Position numbers and translations under genes: made by a program | The notes under the pieces: model-generated | Databases searched by the model: none | Told to the model about the DNA's origin: nothing | The model's input: only the letters and a program-made list of their open reading frames with translations | In this document: positions 1 through 5,668 of the stretch, piece after piece | How the letters are laid out: each line of letters opens with the position of its first letter | How positions within the stretch are numbered: the stretch's first letter is position 1 | NCBI GenBank assembly: GCA_021794855.1 | Contig: JAJYPZ010000097.1 | Location: 1 to 5,668, forward strand | Origin: Pseudomonadota bacterium | Lineage (GTDB): Bacteria; Pseudomonadota; Gammaproteobacteria; Burkholderiales; Sulfuriferulaceae | DNA length: 5,668 bases | Direction of reading: 5' to 3'

Positions 1-805
1 TCGAGTATTCGTCGATCGCCTGATGACCATCAAACCGCTCAATTCTGTCGAAATCGAACGGCTGGAAGCCGATTTGCACGCCGACGATCCGCAACGCGTC
101 GTTGCGCATGCTTCGCGCCTGCTGTCTCAACTTACCCAGTTTGCCGGTGTCGTCATGATACCACGGCGGCGCAGCGCAGCATTCCAGCAACTGGAATTCA
201 TGCGACTGGCGGAAAAACGCATTCTGCTGATTATCGTCACCACCGATGGCGAAGTTCAAAACCGCATCCTGACTACCGAGCGCAACTATAGTACCGCCGA
301 ACTCAGCCAAGCCGCCCAGTTATTGAACCAGCACTACGCCGGCACCACGTTCAATACGGTGCGCCAGCGGATGCGGGCCGAACTGCAATCCCTGCATCAC
401 GATATCGATGAATTGATGCAACTTGCGCTGACTACGAGCGCCGACGCTTTCGGATCGCGCAATGAAGGTCTGGTTCTGTCCGGCGAACGCAATCTGCTCA
501 AAATCGACGCGTTTTCCAATATGTCGCGATTGCGCAGCTTGTTCGACCTGTTCGAGCAAAAAACCTCGTTGATGCAACTGCTCGACTTGAGCCAGCAAGC
601 CGAAGGCGTCCAAATATTCATCGGCAGCGAATCCGAGGTCGTTCCGCTCGACGAATGCAGCGTGGTCACGGCGCCTTATCAGGTCAACGGCGAAATCGTC
701 GGGACGCTGGCTGTGGTCGGCCCCACACGCATGGCTTACGAACGTGTAGTGCCTATCGTCGACATTACTGCTCAGTTGCTTTCCAACGCATTATCTTATA
801 CCTGA
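1..805 (+). CDS. hrcA: Heat-inducible transcription repressor HrcA (5'-truncated by window edge)
   Basis: HrcA represses class I heat-shock genes (groESL, dnaK operons) by binding CIRCE operators and depends on GroEL for activity; this is family knowledge. About 267 codons are visible, against roughly 340-350 for full HrcA, so the N-terminal winged-helix DNA-binding part lies upstream. The frame is open from base 2 and reads RVFVDRL before the ATG at 23. That ATG is therefore internal, matching the 'R-FVD-LMT--PL' segment that follows the DNA-binding domain. Diagnostic family segments are SQLTQFAGVVMIPRR (about 127-171), LEFMRLAEKRILLIIVTTDG (190-249), GERNLLKIDAFSN (482-520) and the C-terminal YQVNGEIVGTLAVVGPTRM with ERVVPIVDITAQLL (677-784). 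The stop is TGA at 803-805. No CIRCE element is visible in the window, so autoregulation cannot be judged. hemH follows after 6 bases. The identification is very secure. Confidence 0.96.
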   Translation, partial: RVFVDRLMTIKPLNSVEIERLEADLHADDPQRVVAHASRLLSQLTQFAGVVMIPRRRSAAFQQLEFMRLAEKRILLIIVTTDGEVQNRILTTERNYSTAELSQAAQLLNQHYAGTTFNTVRQRMRAELQSLHHDIDELMQLALTTSADAFGSRNEGLVLSGERNLLKIDAFSNMSRLRSLFDLFEQKTSLMQLLDLSQQAEGVQIFIGSESEVVPLDECSVVTAPYQVNGEIVGTLAVVGPTRMAYERVVPIVDITAQLLSNALSYT

Positions 806-811
806 ACCCTT

Positions 812-1921
812 ATGTCCCGATATCGCGCCGAACCTTCCCATACTCACGGTCAGCCGGCCAAAACCGGTATATTGCTGGTCAATCTCGGTACGCCCAACGC
901 TCCGACCCGGTTCGAAGTCAAGCGTTATCTCCGGCAATTCCTGTCCGATCCGCGCGTCATTGAAATTCCCCGTGCGCTATGGTGGATAATTTTAAATTTC
1001 TTTATCCTGCCGACGCGGCCGGACGAATCCGCCAAAAAATATGCCGCAATCTGGGATAACCGCGAAGGATCCCCGTTGCTCTTCCATACCGAAAAACAGG
1101 CCAAACTATTGCAGGGATGGCTTGGCGAACGTATCCGCTCTCCGTACGCGGTCGATTTTGCCATGCGCTATGGCCGTCCTTCCGTGGACAGCGCCTTAAA
1201 GCGCCTGAGCGATCAGGCTTGCGACCGTATTCTCTGTATTCCGCTTTATCCGCAATATGCCGCCAGCAGTACGGCCTCGGCGTTCGATGCCATATTCCGC
1301 AACTTGCTGACCCGGCGCAATCAACCGGCTCTACGTACCGTAAAACATTATCATGACGATGCCGGTTATATCGCAGCCCTAGCGAATAACGTACAAAGTT
1401 ACTGGCAGCAGAACGGCCGTCCAGACCGCTTGATCATGAGCTTTCACGGTGTGCCGCGTTACACGCTGGAAAAAGGTGATCCCTATTTTTGCGAATGTCA
1501 GAAAACCGGCCGCCTGCTGGCCGAAGCGCTAGCCTTGACCGATGAGCAATATCTGATTACCTTCCAGTCGCGTTTCGGTCGCGCGGAATGGGTCAAGCCT
1601 TATACCGCCGCGACGCTGACCGAACTCGGGCGCGCCAGAACCCGCCGCGTAGATGTGATTTGTCCGGGCTTTACCGCCGATTGCCTCGAAACGCTGGAAG
1701 AAATCGCGATGGAAGTCAAAACCGATTTTCTCAAGGCCGGCGGCGGCGAATTTCATTATATCCCGGCGCTGAACGAAGGCAGTTTGTGGATAGAGGCATT
1801 AGGCAATATTGCGCTGGCCAATCTGCAAGGCTGGATAAACACCGGGCAAGCTATAGATTCGACGAGCCAGTCCGGCGACGAAAGCCGTCAACGCGCAATG
1901 CGTCTGGGCGCAAAACAATGA
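812..1921 (+). CDS. hemH: Ferrochelatase (protoporphyrin IX + Fe2+ to protoheme)
   Basis: This enzyme inserts ferrous iron into protoporphyrin IX, the last step of protoheme synthesis, in the cytosol or at the inner membrane face. The 369-residue product has the N-terminal [16 protein letters not shown] (17-32), YGRPSV (120-125), the [13 protein letters not shown] segment (144-156) and SFHGVP with the catalytic His at 212. These are followed by FQSRFG (251-256) and [15 protein letters not shown] (284-298), whose Glu293 is the expected second active-site residue. The His-Glu spacing of 81 residues matches what I recall for the E. coli and Bacillus enzymes. It is longer than the roughly 320-residue E. 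coli protein, through about 18 extra N-terminal residues and a polar C-terminal tail from about 345. ATG at 812 is the only good start before the conserved core. No Shine-Dalgarno sequence precedes it, and it lies 6 bases after the hrcA stop, so translational coupling is likely. No C-terminal Fe-S cysteine cluster is seen. Confidence 0.97.
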   Translation: MSRYRAEPSHTHGQPAKTGILLVNLGTPNAPTRFEVKRYLRQFLSDPRVIEIPRALWWIILNFFILPTRPDESAKKYAAIWDNREGSPLLFHTEKQAKLLQGWLGERIRSPYAVDFAMRYGRPSVDSALKRLSDQACDRILCIPLYPQYAASSTASAFDAIFRNLLTRRNQPALRTVKHYHDDAGYIAALANNVQSYWQQNGRPDRLIMSFHGVPRYTLEKGDPYFCECQKTGRLLAEALALTDEQYLITFQSRFGRAEWVKPYTAATLTELGRARTRRVDVICPGFTADCLETLEEIAMEVKTDFLKAGGGEFHYIPALNEGSLWIEALGNIALANLQGWINTGQAIDSTSQSGDESRQRAMRLGAKQ

Positions 1922-1929
1922 AGCCGCAT

Positions 1930-2011
1930 TAATTGCCGTGGCGGGAGTCCGGCTGCGTAGCCGCAAGAACGGGGCATAGTTGACGACTACGCAGGAATTC
2001 CAGGCGAATTA
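1930..2011. repeat. Imperfect inverted repeat between convergent hemH and DUF302 genes
   Basis: CTGCGTAG at 1953-1960 is perfectly inverted as CTACGCAG at 1987-1994. Outside this 8-bp core the arms keep a gapped resemblance: the left arm 1930-1960 begins TAATTGCCGTGG, and the right arm 1987-2011 read in reverse begins TAATTCGCCTGG. The right arm ends on the DUF302 stop codon (2009-2011). A competing small hairpin, CGGCT-GCGT-AGCCG (1950-1963), uses the same left-arm bases. There is no T-run after either hairpin, so this is not a textbook intrinsic terminator. Its place between two gene ends fits a bidirectional transcription stop or a REP/MITE-like element. The 8-bp repeat is a direct observation; the longer arms and any role are inference. 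Confidence 0.45.
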
Positions 2012-2395
2012 CAAATGATCGATCACCGCTTTTAACTTCGCCTGCACCTGACTTGCGATGTGTCCGAGTTGCGGGTTATGTATTGCCGACATCGACGCGA
2101 CGGGATCGACCGCTGATACTTCAATCCTGCCGTCTTCGCGCTCCTGAACGATGACGTTGCACGGCAGCATGGTACCGATTTTATCTTCGGCCTTAAGCGC
2201 TTCAAACGCCATGGCAGGATTGCATGCGCCCAGAATTTTATATTTTTTGAAATCCGCGTTCAGCTTTTTCTTTAAGGTAGCCTGGACGTCGATTTCGGTC
2301 AGCACTCCGAACCCTTCCTGCTTGAGTCCTTCGGTCACCTTGGCGACAGCTTCGTCGTAAGTCAGCGTTAATATTTTACTGAAATGATAGGTCAT
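2009..2395 (-). CDS. DUF302 family protein
   Basis: This 128-residue protein belongs to the DUF302 family, a small alpha/beta fold of unknown biochemical role. Family hallmarks are GFGVLTEIDVQATLKKKL (28-45), YKILGACNPAMAFEAL (52-67) and IGTMLPCNVIVQE (73-85), with the two conserved cysteines at 58 and 79. No signal peptide or membrane segment is visible, so it is probably cytoplasmic. The start at 2395 is chosen because AAGGAG lies 8 bases upstream and the MTYHFSK N-terminus fits the family. An in-frame ATG at 2446 would add 17 residues but overlaps the end of ppk2 and has no comparable site. It lies 40 bases downstream of ppk2 on the same strand, so it is probably cotranscribed. The family assignment is secure; no specific function can be given. 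Confidence 0.93.
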   Translation of the reverse strand: MTYHFSKILTLTYDEAVAKVTEGLKQEGFGVLTEIDVQATLKKKLNADFKKYKILGACNPAMAFEALKAEDKIGTMLPCNVIVQEREDGRIEVSAVDPVASMSAIHNPQLGHIASQVQAKLKAVIDHL

Positions 2396-2403
2396 GCCTG
2401 CTA

Positions 2404-2409
2404 CTCCTT
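2404..2409 (-). promoter_or_regulatory. Ribosome binding site of the DUF302 gene
   Basis: On the - strand this reads AAGGAG, a near-perfect Shine-Dalgarno sequence, 8 bases before the ATG at 2395-2393. It decides the start in favour of 2395 over the longer frame from 2446. Confidence 0.85.
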
Positions 2410-2435
2410 TATGTAAACGACGATTAAACGAACTT

Positions 2436-3323
2436 TCATAAATCATGCTTCCCGCTGCTTTCCAGAGCAGTACGGATTTCCTGCAACTCTGCGATTTTTT
2501 TGGCCCCGGCGGACGGATAGTGCAAATTCAGTCCGCGCATCGTTTCCAGAATTATCTGGGCGACGATCAGTCTGGCGTTTTCCTTGTCGTCGGCCGGAAT
2601 AACGTACCAGGGGGCGCTATCGGTACTGGTCTCGCTTAAACAGGTTTCGTAAGCTTTCATGTAGCGCTTCCAGAATTTGCGCTCCTCGATATCGGCCGTG
2701 CTCAATTTCCAGTTTTTTCCCGGTTCGTCGATCCGGGCTATAAAACGCTGACGCTGCTCTTCTTCCGAAAGATGCAAGAAAAACTTGACCACTTTCGTAC
2801 CGTTTTGAGATAAATGCCGCTCCAGATTAACAATCGACCGATAACGCTCGTCCCACACCGTTTTTTTATCCAGCAACTCATCCGGCAAACCCCGTTTATG
2901 CAATAACTCGGGATGGACCCGTACGATCAGCACATCTTCGTAATACGACCGGTTGAATACGCCGATGCGTCCGCGCTGCGGCAGACGCTTGACTGCGCGC
3001 CACAAAAAATCATGTTCCAGTTCTTCTTCGCCAGGCTGCTTGAAACTGGTTACTTCGCAGCCCTGAGGATTCACCCCGGTCATGACATGACGGATGATGC
3101 CGTCTTTTCCGGCGGCATCCATACCGTGAAATATCAGCAGGATCGCATAACGGTTCGCCGCATAGTGCAATTGCTGCAAAGTGTCGATTTCAGCGCTTTG
3201 GGCTGCCAATAAAGTTTGATATGCATAAGCATTGGCATAAAAAGGCGCTATGCGTGTCGGCCTCTTTTTCAGCCTTGCCTGCTTGCCGGTGTGGATGCGA
3301 AAATCGGCAATATTGATAGACAT
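2436..3323 (-). CDS. ppk2: PPK2-family polyphosphate:nucleotide phosphotransferase
   Basis: This 295-residue soluble P-loop kinase uses inorganic polyphosphate to phosphorylate nucleotides. The Walker A is GMDAAGKDG (67-75, Lys73). It is followed by RHVMTGVNPQGCEVTSFKQP (78-97), HDFLWR (104-109), the Walker-B-like FNRSYYEDVLIVRVH (123-137), and the basic lid RFIARIDEPGKNWKLS (193-208) before EERKFWKRY (213-221). The single domain and the segment 'GVNPQG...TSFK-P' resemble the short class III / PPK2_rel_1 group, whose studied members convert both AMP and ADP to the triphosphate. The class is inferred from overall likeness, not tested residue by residue. The ATG at 3323 has GAGGT 4 bases upstream. 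The gene lies 78 bases downstream of the GGDEF/EAL gene and 40 bases upstream of the DUF302 gene. A likely role is energy or nucleotide regeneration from stored polyphosphate. Confidence 0.95.
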   Translation of the reverse strand: MSINIADFRIHTGKQARLKKRPTRIAPFYANAYAYQTLLAAQSAEIDTLQQLHYAANRYAILLIFHGMDAAGKDGIIRHVMTGVNPQGCEVTSFKQPGEEELEHDFLWRAVKRLPQRGRIGVFNRSYYEDVLIVRVHPELLHKRGLPDELLDKKTVWDERYRSIVNLERHLSQNGTKVVKFFLHLSEEEQRQRFIARIDEPGKNWKLSTADIEERKFWKRYMKAYETCLSETSTDSAPWYVIPADDKENARLIVAQIILETMRGLNLHYPSAGAKKIAELQEIRTALESSGKHDL

Positions 3324-3327
3324 AAAT

Positions 3328-3332
3328 ACCTC
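3328..3332 (-). promoter_or_regulatory. Ribosome binding site of ppk2
   Basis: On the - strand this is GAGGT, 4 bases before the ATG at 3323-3321. It supports the chosen start, which gives the usual basic N-terminal region of about 60 residues before the P-loop domain. Confidence 0.7.
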
Positions 3333-3375
3333 GTAAGGTTCGGCCGATGACGCTATTCGGAGAGCAGCGCACCGG

Positions 3376-3405
3376 ATTATCGCACTCGTCGCGGAATTAC
3401 GTCAG
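3376..3405 (-). promoter_or_regulatory. Candidate sigma-70 promoter for ppk2-DUF302
   Basis: On the - strand, CTGACG (3405-3400, 4 of 6 to TTGACA) and GATAAT (3381-3376, 5 of 6 to TATAAT) are separated by 18 bases. The -35 box overlaps the stop codon of the GGDEF/EAL gene. Transcription would begin near 3369, giving a leader of about 45 bases before ppk2. This is a consensus match by eye only; read-through from the upstream gene is equally possible. Confidence 0.35.
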
Positions 3406-5668
3406 CCGAATCCGATCAAATTCTCGAACTCAGGCACCGCCAGCGGTTTGGCATACCAATAGCCTTGCCCGAAATCGCACTCGCATGTCAGAAGCAGGTC
3501 ATGTTGCTGCACCGTTTCCACGCCTTCGGCTATCACTTTAAGACCGAGCTTATGCGCCATTACTATTATCGCTTCCACCAATGCGGCATCGCTGGCATCG
3601 GTCGTAATGTCGCGTACAAACGATTGATCTATTTTCAGATAGTCGATATCGAATTTTTTAAGATAGGACAAAGCCGAATAGCCGGTACCAAAATCGTCCA
3701 TGGAAATCTGGAAGCCTGCATCCCTGAAGGTCAGCAGCTTGTCCGAAATCGCAGGGGTAACGTCCAGCAATAAACCTTCGGTAATTTCGATCACCAGATT
3801 TTTTCCGGAAAGATCCAGTTGCCGCAAATAATCGAGCCAGACTCCGATATTCGTCGCTTCGTGCTTGAACTGGACCGGCGACATATTCACGCTGACCTGA
3901 AAATCCGGTTGACCGGCGTCGACCCAGCGCTTGGTATATTTCGCCGCTTCCTTGAATACCCAGTCTCCAAGAGCAATGATCAGCCCTGTCTCTTCCGCCA
4001 GCGGTATGAATTCCGCCGGACTGATCAGGCCTCGAACCGGATGATTCCAGCGAACCAGCGCTTCCGCCTTGATAATATTACCCGTCGGCATGTCGACGAT
4101 AGGTTGAAAATTAAGCACAAACTGCTGCCGCAACAAAGCTTCGCGCAAATCCCTGAGCAAATCCAAACGCTTTTGCGCTTTTTCCTGCAACCCGGAAGTA
4201 TAAAAATTAAGGCGATTACGTCCGGTATTTTTTGCCAGATACATAGCCTGTTCCGCCTTTTTGAGCAGATCACCGGCATCTTTCGCATCCGCCGGATAAA
4301 AAGCTATGCCTATGCTCGCAGAAATATAGATACTTCTCTGATCCTCGCTCAGATGAAAAGGTTCAGACAGTTTATCGATGATTCCTTGCGCAATATGCGC
4401 AACCGCTTCAACATTATTCTGTTCGGTCAGGATAACGGTAAATTCGTCGCCGCCCAATCGGGCAATAGTCACCGGAGGGACAGCAGCACTGATCCTGGCG
4501 GCCACTTCGATCAGCAATTGATCGCCTGCCTGATGCCCGAGGGTATCGTTAACTTCCTTGAATTGATCCAGATCGATATATAGTACGCATAAATTAGTTT
4601 TTTCTGCCTCATCCAGCCTGATTTCGTCGTTTAACTGACGATACATGCGGTAACGGTTGGACAGACCGGTCAGCATATCGAAATTGGCCTGTTTCCATAT
4701 CGTTTCTTCAGAACGGACTTTGTCCGAGATATCCGACAGTGTAGCCACATAACGATAGGGCATATCGCTCTCGTCGAGCACTACGTTCACGGTCAACCAT
4801 TCCGGATAAATCTCTCCATTTTTCCGCCGGCTCCATATTCTGCCTTGCCAGTATTGATGACGATTGAGTTCCTGCCAGATTTCCCTAAAAAAAAGCTTGG
4901 TATGACGACCCGAATTAGCGACCTTGGGAAATTTCCCCTTAACCTCTTCGAGCGAATAGCCGGTCGTATCGATGTACGACTGGTTAACGAAAATAACCCG
5001 ATTATGCTCATCGGTAACCATCATCGACTGACTGCTGTGCTGAAAAACCAGTGCAGCGAGTTTGAGCTCTTTTTCCAGCGATTGCCGTCTTTTTTCGCGA
5101 TCAGCATTATCGAAAGCAAACGCCACGTCGTTGCACATCTCCGTGACCAGATTGATGATATCGCAATCAAATGCATTGATTTTCGCATGGTACAGGCACA
5201 GAACCGCAAAAACCTTACCCGAACGCAAAATCGGAAAAGCGCCAACGGAATTCCATCCCGCTCGCATGCCCTGCTTACGCCACAGCAGCGTACTGGGATC
5301 TTCCATAAAGTTATTCACGATTACAGTACGTGATTCGCAAAAAGCCGTACCCATCGGTCCCCGGCTTCTGACATTTGAACTATCTGCAGAAATTTCGACA
5401 TGGCCCAGATATTCCAGCCCGTAACCGTAGCTGGCTACCGGCATTACCTCTTGCGTCTTGTCGTTCACCTTTCCGACCCAGGCCATGGTGATGTCACCGA
5501 AGTCCACGACCAGCCGGCAAATCAGTGAGAACAAATCAAGTTCCCCGCTGCCACGCAGAATAGCCTGGTTCAGATTACTGGAAGCCGTGGAAAATTTATT
5601 CAGCCGCAACAGCCGGGCATCATTGTTTTTCCGTGCGGAAATATCCTGCGCTGTGACGAATATGCTTT
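3402..5668 (-). CDS. PAS-GAF-PAS-GGDEF-EAL cyclic-di-GMP signalling protein (5'-truncated by window edge)
   Basis: This is a dual-domain protein for making (GGDEF) and degrading (EAL) cyclic-di-GMP. The frame is open to the right edge. Upstream of a TTG at 5609 it reads SIFVTAQDISARKNNDARL, a typical PAS/PAC end, so at least one more N-terminal PAS lies outside. Residues are counted from the TTG codon: GAF about 14-168, PAS about 183-298, GGDEF about 305-470, EAL about 485-730. GGDEF has FDMLTGLSNR (310-319), Asp346 in YIDLDQFK and an intact GGDEF signature (386-390); the RxxD inhibitory site is absent (VPPV at that position). EAL has EAL (516-518), Asn575, EITE (608-611), DDFGTGYS (638-645), Lys659, EGVE (695-698) and Gln715, so all the usual catalytic and metal residues are present. 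No transmembrane segment is visible in this part. The PAS and GAF domains presumably sense a ligand, not identifiable from sequence. ppk2 follows after 78 bases. Confidence 0.95.
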   Translation of the reverse strand, partial: SIFVTAQDISARKNNDARLLRLNKFSTASSNLNQAILRGSGELDLFSLICRLVVDFGDITMAWVGKVNDKTQEVMPVASYGYGLEYLGHVEISADSSNVRSRGPMGTAFCESRTVIVNNFMEDPSTLLWRKQGMRAGWNSVGAFPILRSGKVFAVLCLYHAKINAFDCDIINLVTEMCNDVAFAFDNADREKRRQSLEKELKLAALVFQHSSQSMMVTDEHNRVIFVNQSYIDTTGYSLEEVKGKFPKVANSGRHTKLFFREIWQELNRHQYWQGRIWSRRKNGEIYPEWLTVNVVLDESDMPYRYVATLSDISDKVRSEETIWKQANFDMLTGLSNRYRMYRQLNDEIRLDEAEKTNLCVLYIDLDQFKEVNDTLGHQAGDQLLIEVAARISAAVPPVTIARLGGDEFTVILTEQNNVEAVAHIAQGIIDKLSEPFHLSEDQRSIYISASIGIAFYPADAKDAGDLLKKAEQAMYLAKNTGRNRLNFYTSGLQEKAQKRLDLLRDLREALLRQQFVLNFQPIVDMPTGNIIKAEALVRWNHPVRGLISPAEFIPLAEETGLIIALGDWVFKEAAKYTKRWVDAGQPDFQVSVNMSPVQFKHEATNIGVWLDYLRQLDLSGKNLVIEITEGLLLDVTPAISDKLLTFRDAGFQISMDDFGTGYSALSYLKKFDIDYLKIDQSFVRDITTDASDAALVEAIIVMAHKLGLKVIAEGVETVQQHDLLLTCECDFGQGYWYAKPLAVPEFENLIGFG

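Noticed and set aside
23..25. ATG at 23 as the start of hrcA
   Set aside because: The frame is open to the left edge and the residues before it match HrcA. Starting here would remove the DNA-binding domain.
1950..1963. Hairpin CGGCT-GCGT-AGCCG as an intrinsic terminator of hemH
   Set aside because: The stem is only 5 bp and is followed by CAAGAACGGGG, not a T-run, so a rho-independent terminator is not supported.
1994..2001. GGAATTCC palindrome in the intergenic gap
   Set aside because: An 8-bp palindrome occurs often by chance. I treat it only as part of the larger inverted repeat.
2396..2446. A 17-residue N-terminal extension of the DUF302 protein from the ATG at 2446
   Set aside because: It overlaps the end of ppk2 and lacks a good ribosome binding site. 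The ATG at 2395 has AAGGAG at ideal spacing and gives the family's usual N-terminus.
3819..4583. A 254-codon open frame on the + strand
   Set aside because: It lies wholly antisense to the GGDEF/EAL coding region, whose frame encodes clearly conserved motifs. The + strand product resembles no family I know and is low-complexity in Arg/Ile, as expected of a shadow frame.
4926..4937. Perfect 12-bp palindrome GGGAAATTTCCC
   Set aside because: It lies inside the PAS coding region (KGKFPK), where codon use explains it. It has no partner site or promoter context.
1..5668. A new defence, mobile or biosynthetic system
   Set aside because: All five genes belong to well-known families in ordinary arrangements. 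There are no integrase, transposase, toxin, nuclease, CRISPR or reverse-transcriptase signals on either strand.

Overview
The window looks like a chromosomal segment from a gammaproteobacterium of about 50% GC (estimated by eye). The gene sequences resemble those of environmental, possibly methanotrophic (Methylococcales-like) bacteria. That assignment rests on the general look of the proteins and is only a guess. There are no tRNA, rRNA, CRISPR, phage or transposase signals, and coding density is high, with five protein genes and no gap over 90 bases.

Left part, + strand (1-1921): the C-terminal three quarters of hrcA, the heat-shock repressor, cut by the left edge. It is followed after only 6 bases by a complete hemH (ferrochelatase, last step of protoheme synthesis). 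The two genes are in the same reading frame and almost touch, so they are probably cotranscribed.

Middle (1922-2008): an 87-base gap between convergent genes. It holds an 8-bp perfect inverted repeat inside a longer, imperfect palindromic arrangement. This may be a bidirectional transcription stop or a small dispersed repeat.

Right part, - strand (2009-5668), in transcription order: a long c-di-GMP signalling protein (end of a PAS domain, then GAF-PAS-GGDEF-EAL) cut by the right edge; a class-III-like PPK2 polyphosphate:nucleotide kinase; and a small DUF302 protein. The last two have good ribosome binding sites and a 40-base gap and are probably one transcription unit. A candidate promoter overlapping the end of the GGDEF/EAL gene may start it independently.

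Taken together these are mainly housekeeping, stress and signalling genes: heat-shock control, heme synthesis, second-messenger turnover and polyphosphate-driven nucleotide regeneration. I found no convincing undescribed system. The points most worth a second look are the palindromic intergenic region, the ppk2-DUF302 pairing, the tight in-frame hrcA-hemH junction, and the fact that the GGDEF/EAL reading frame continues out of the window instead of starting at the apparent TTG at 5609.
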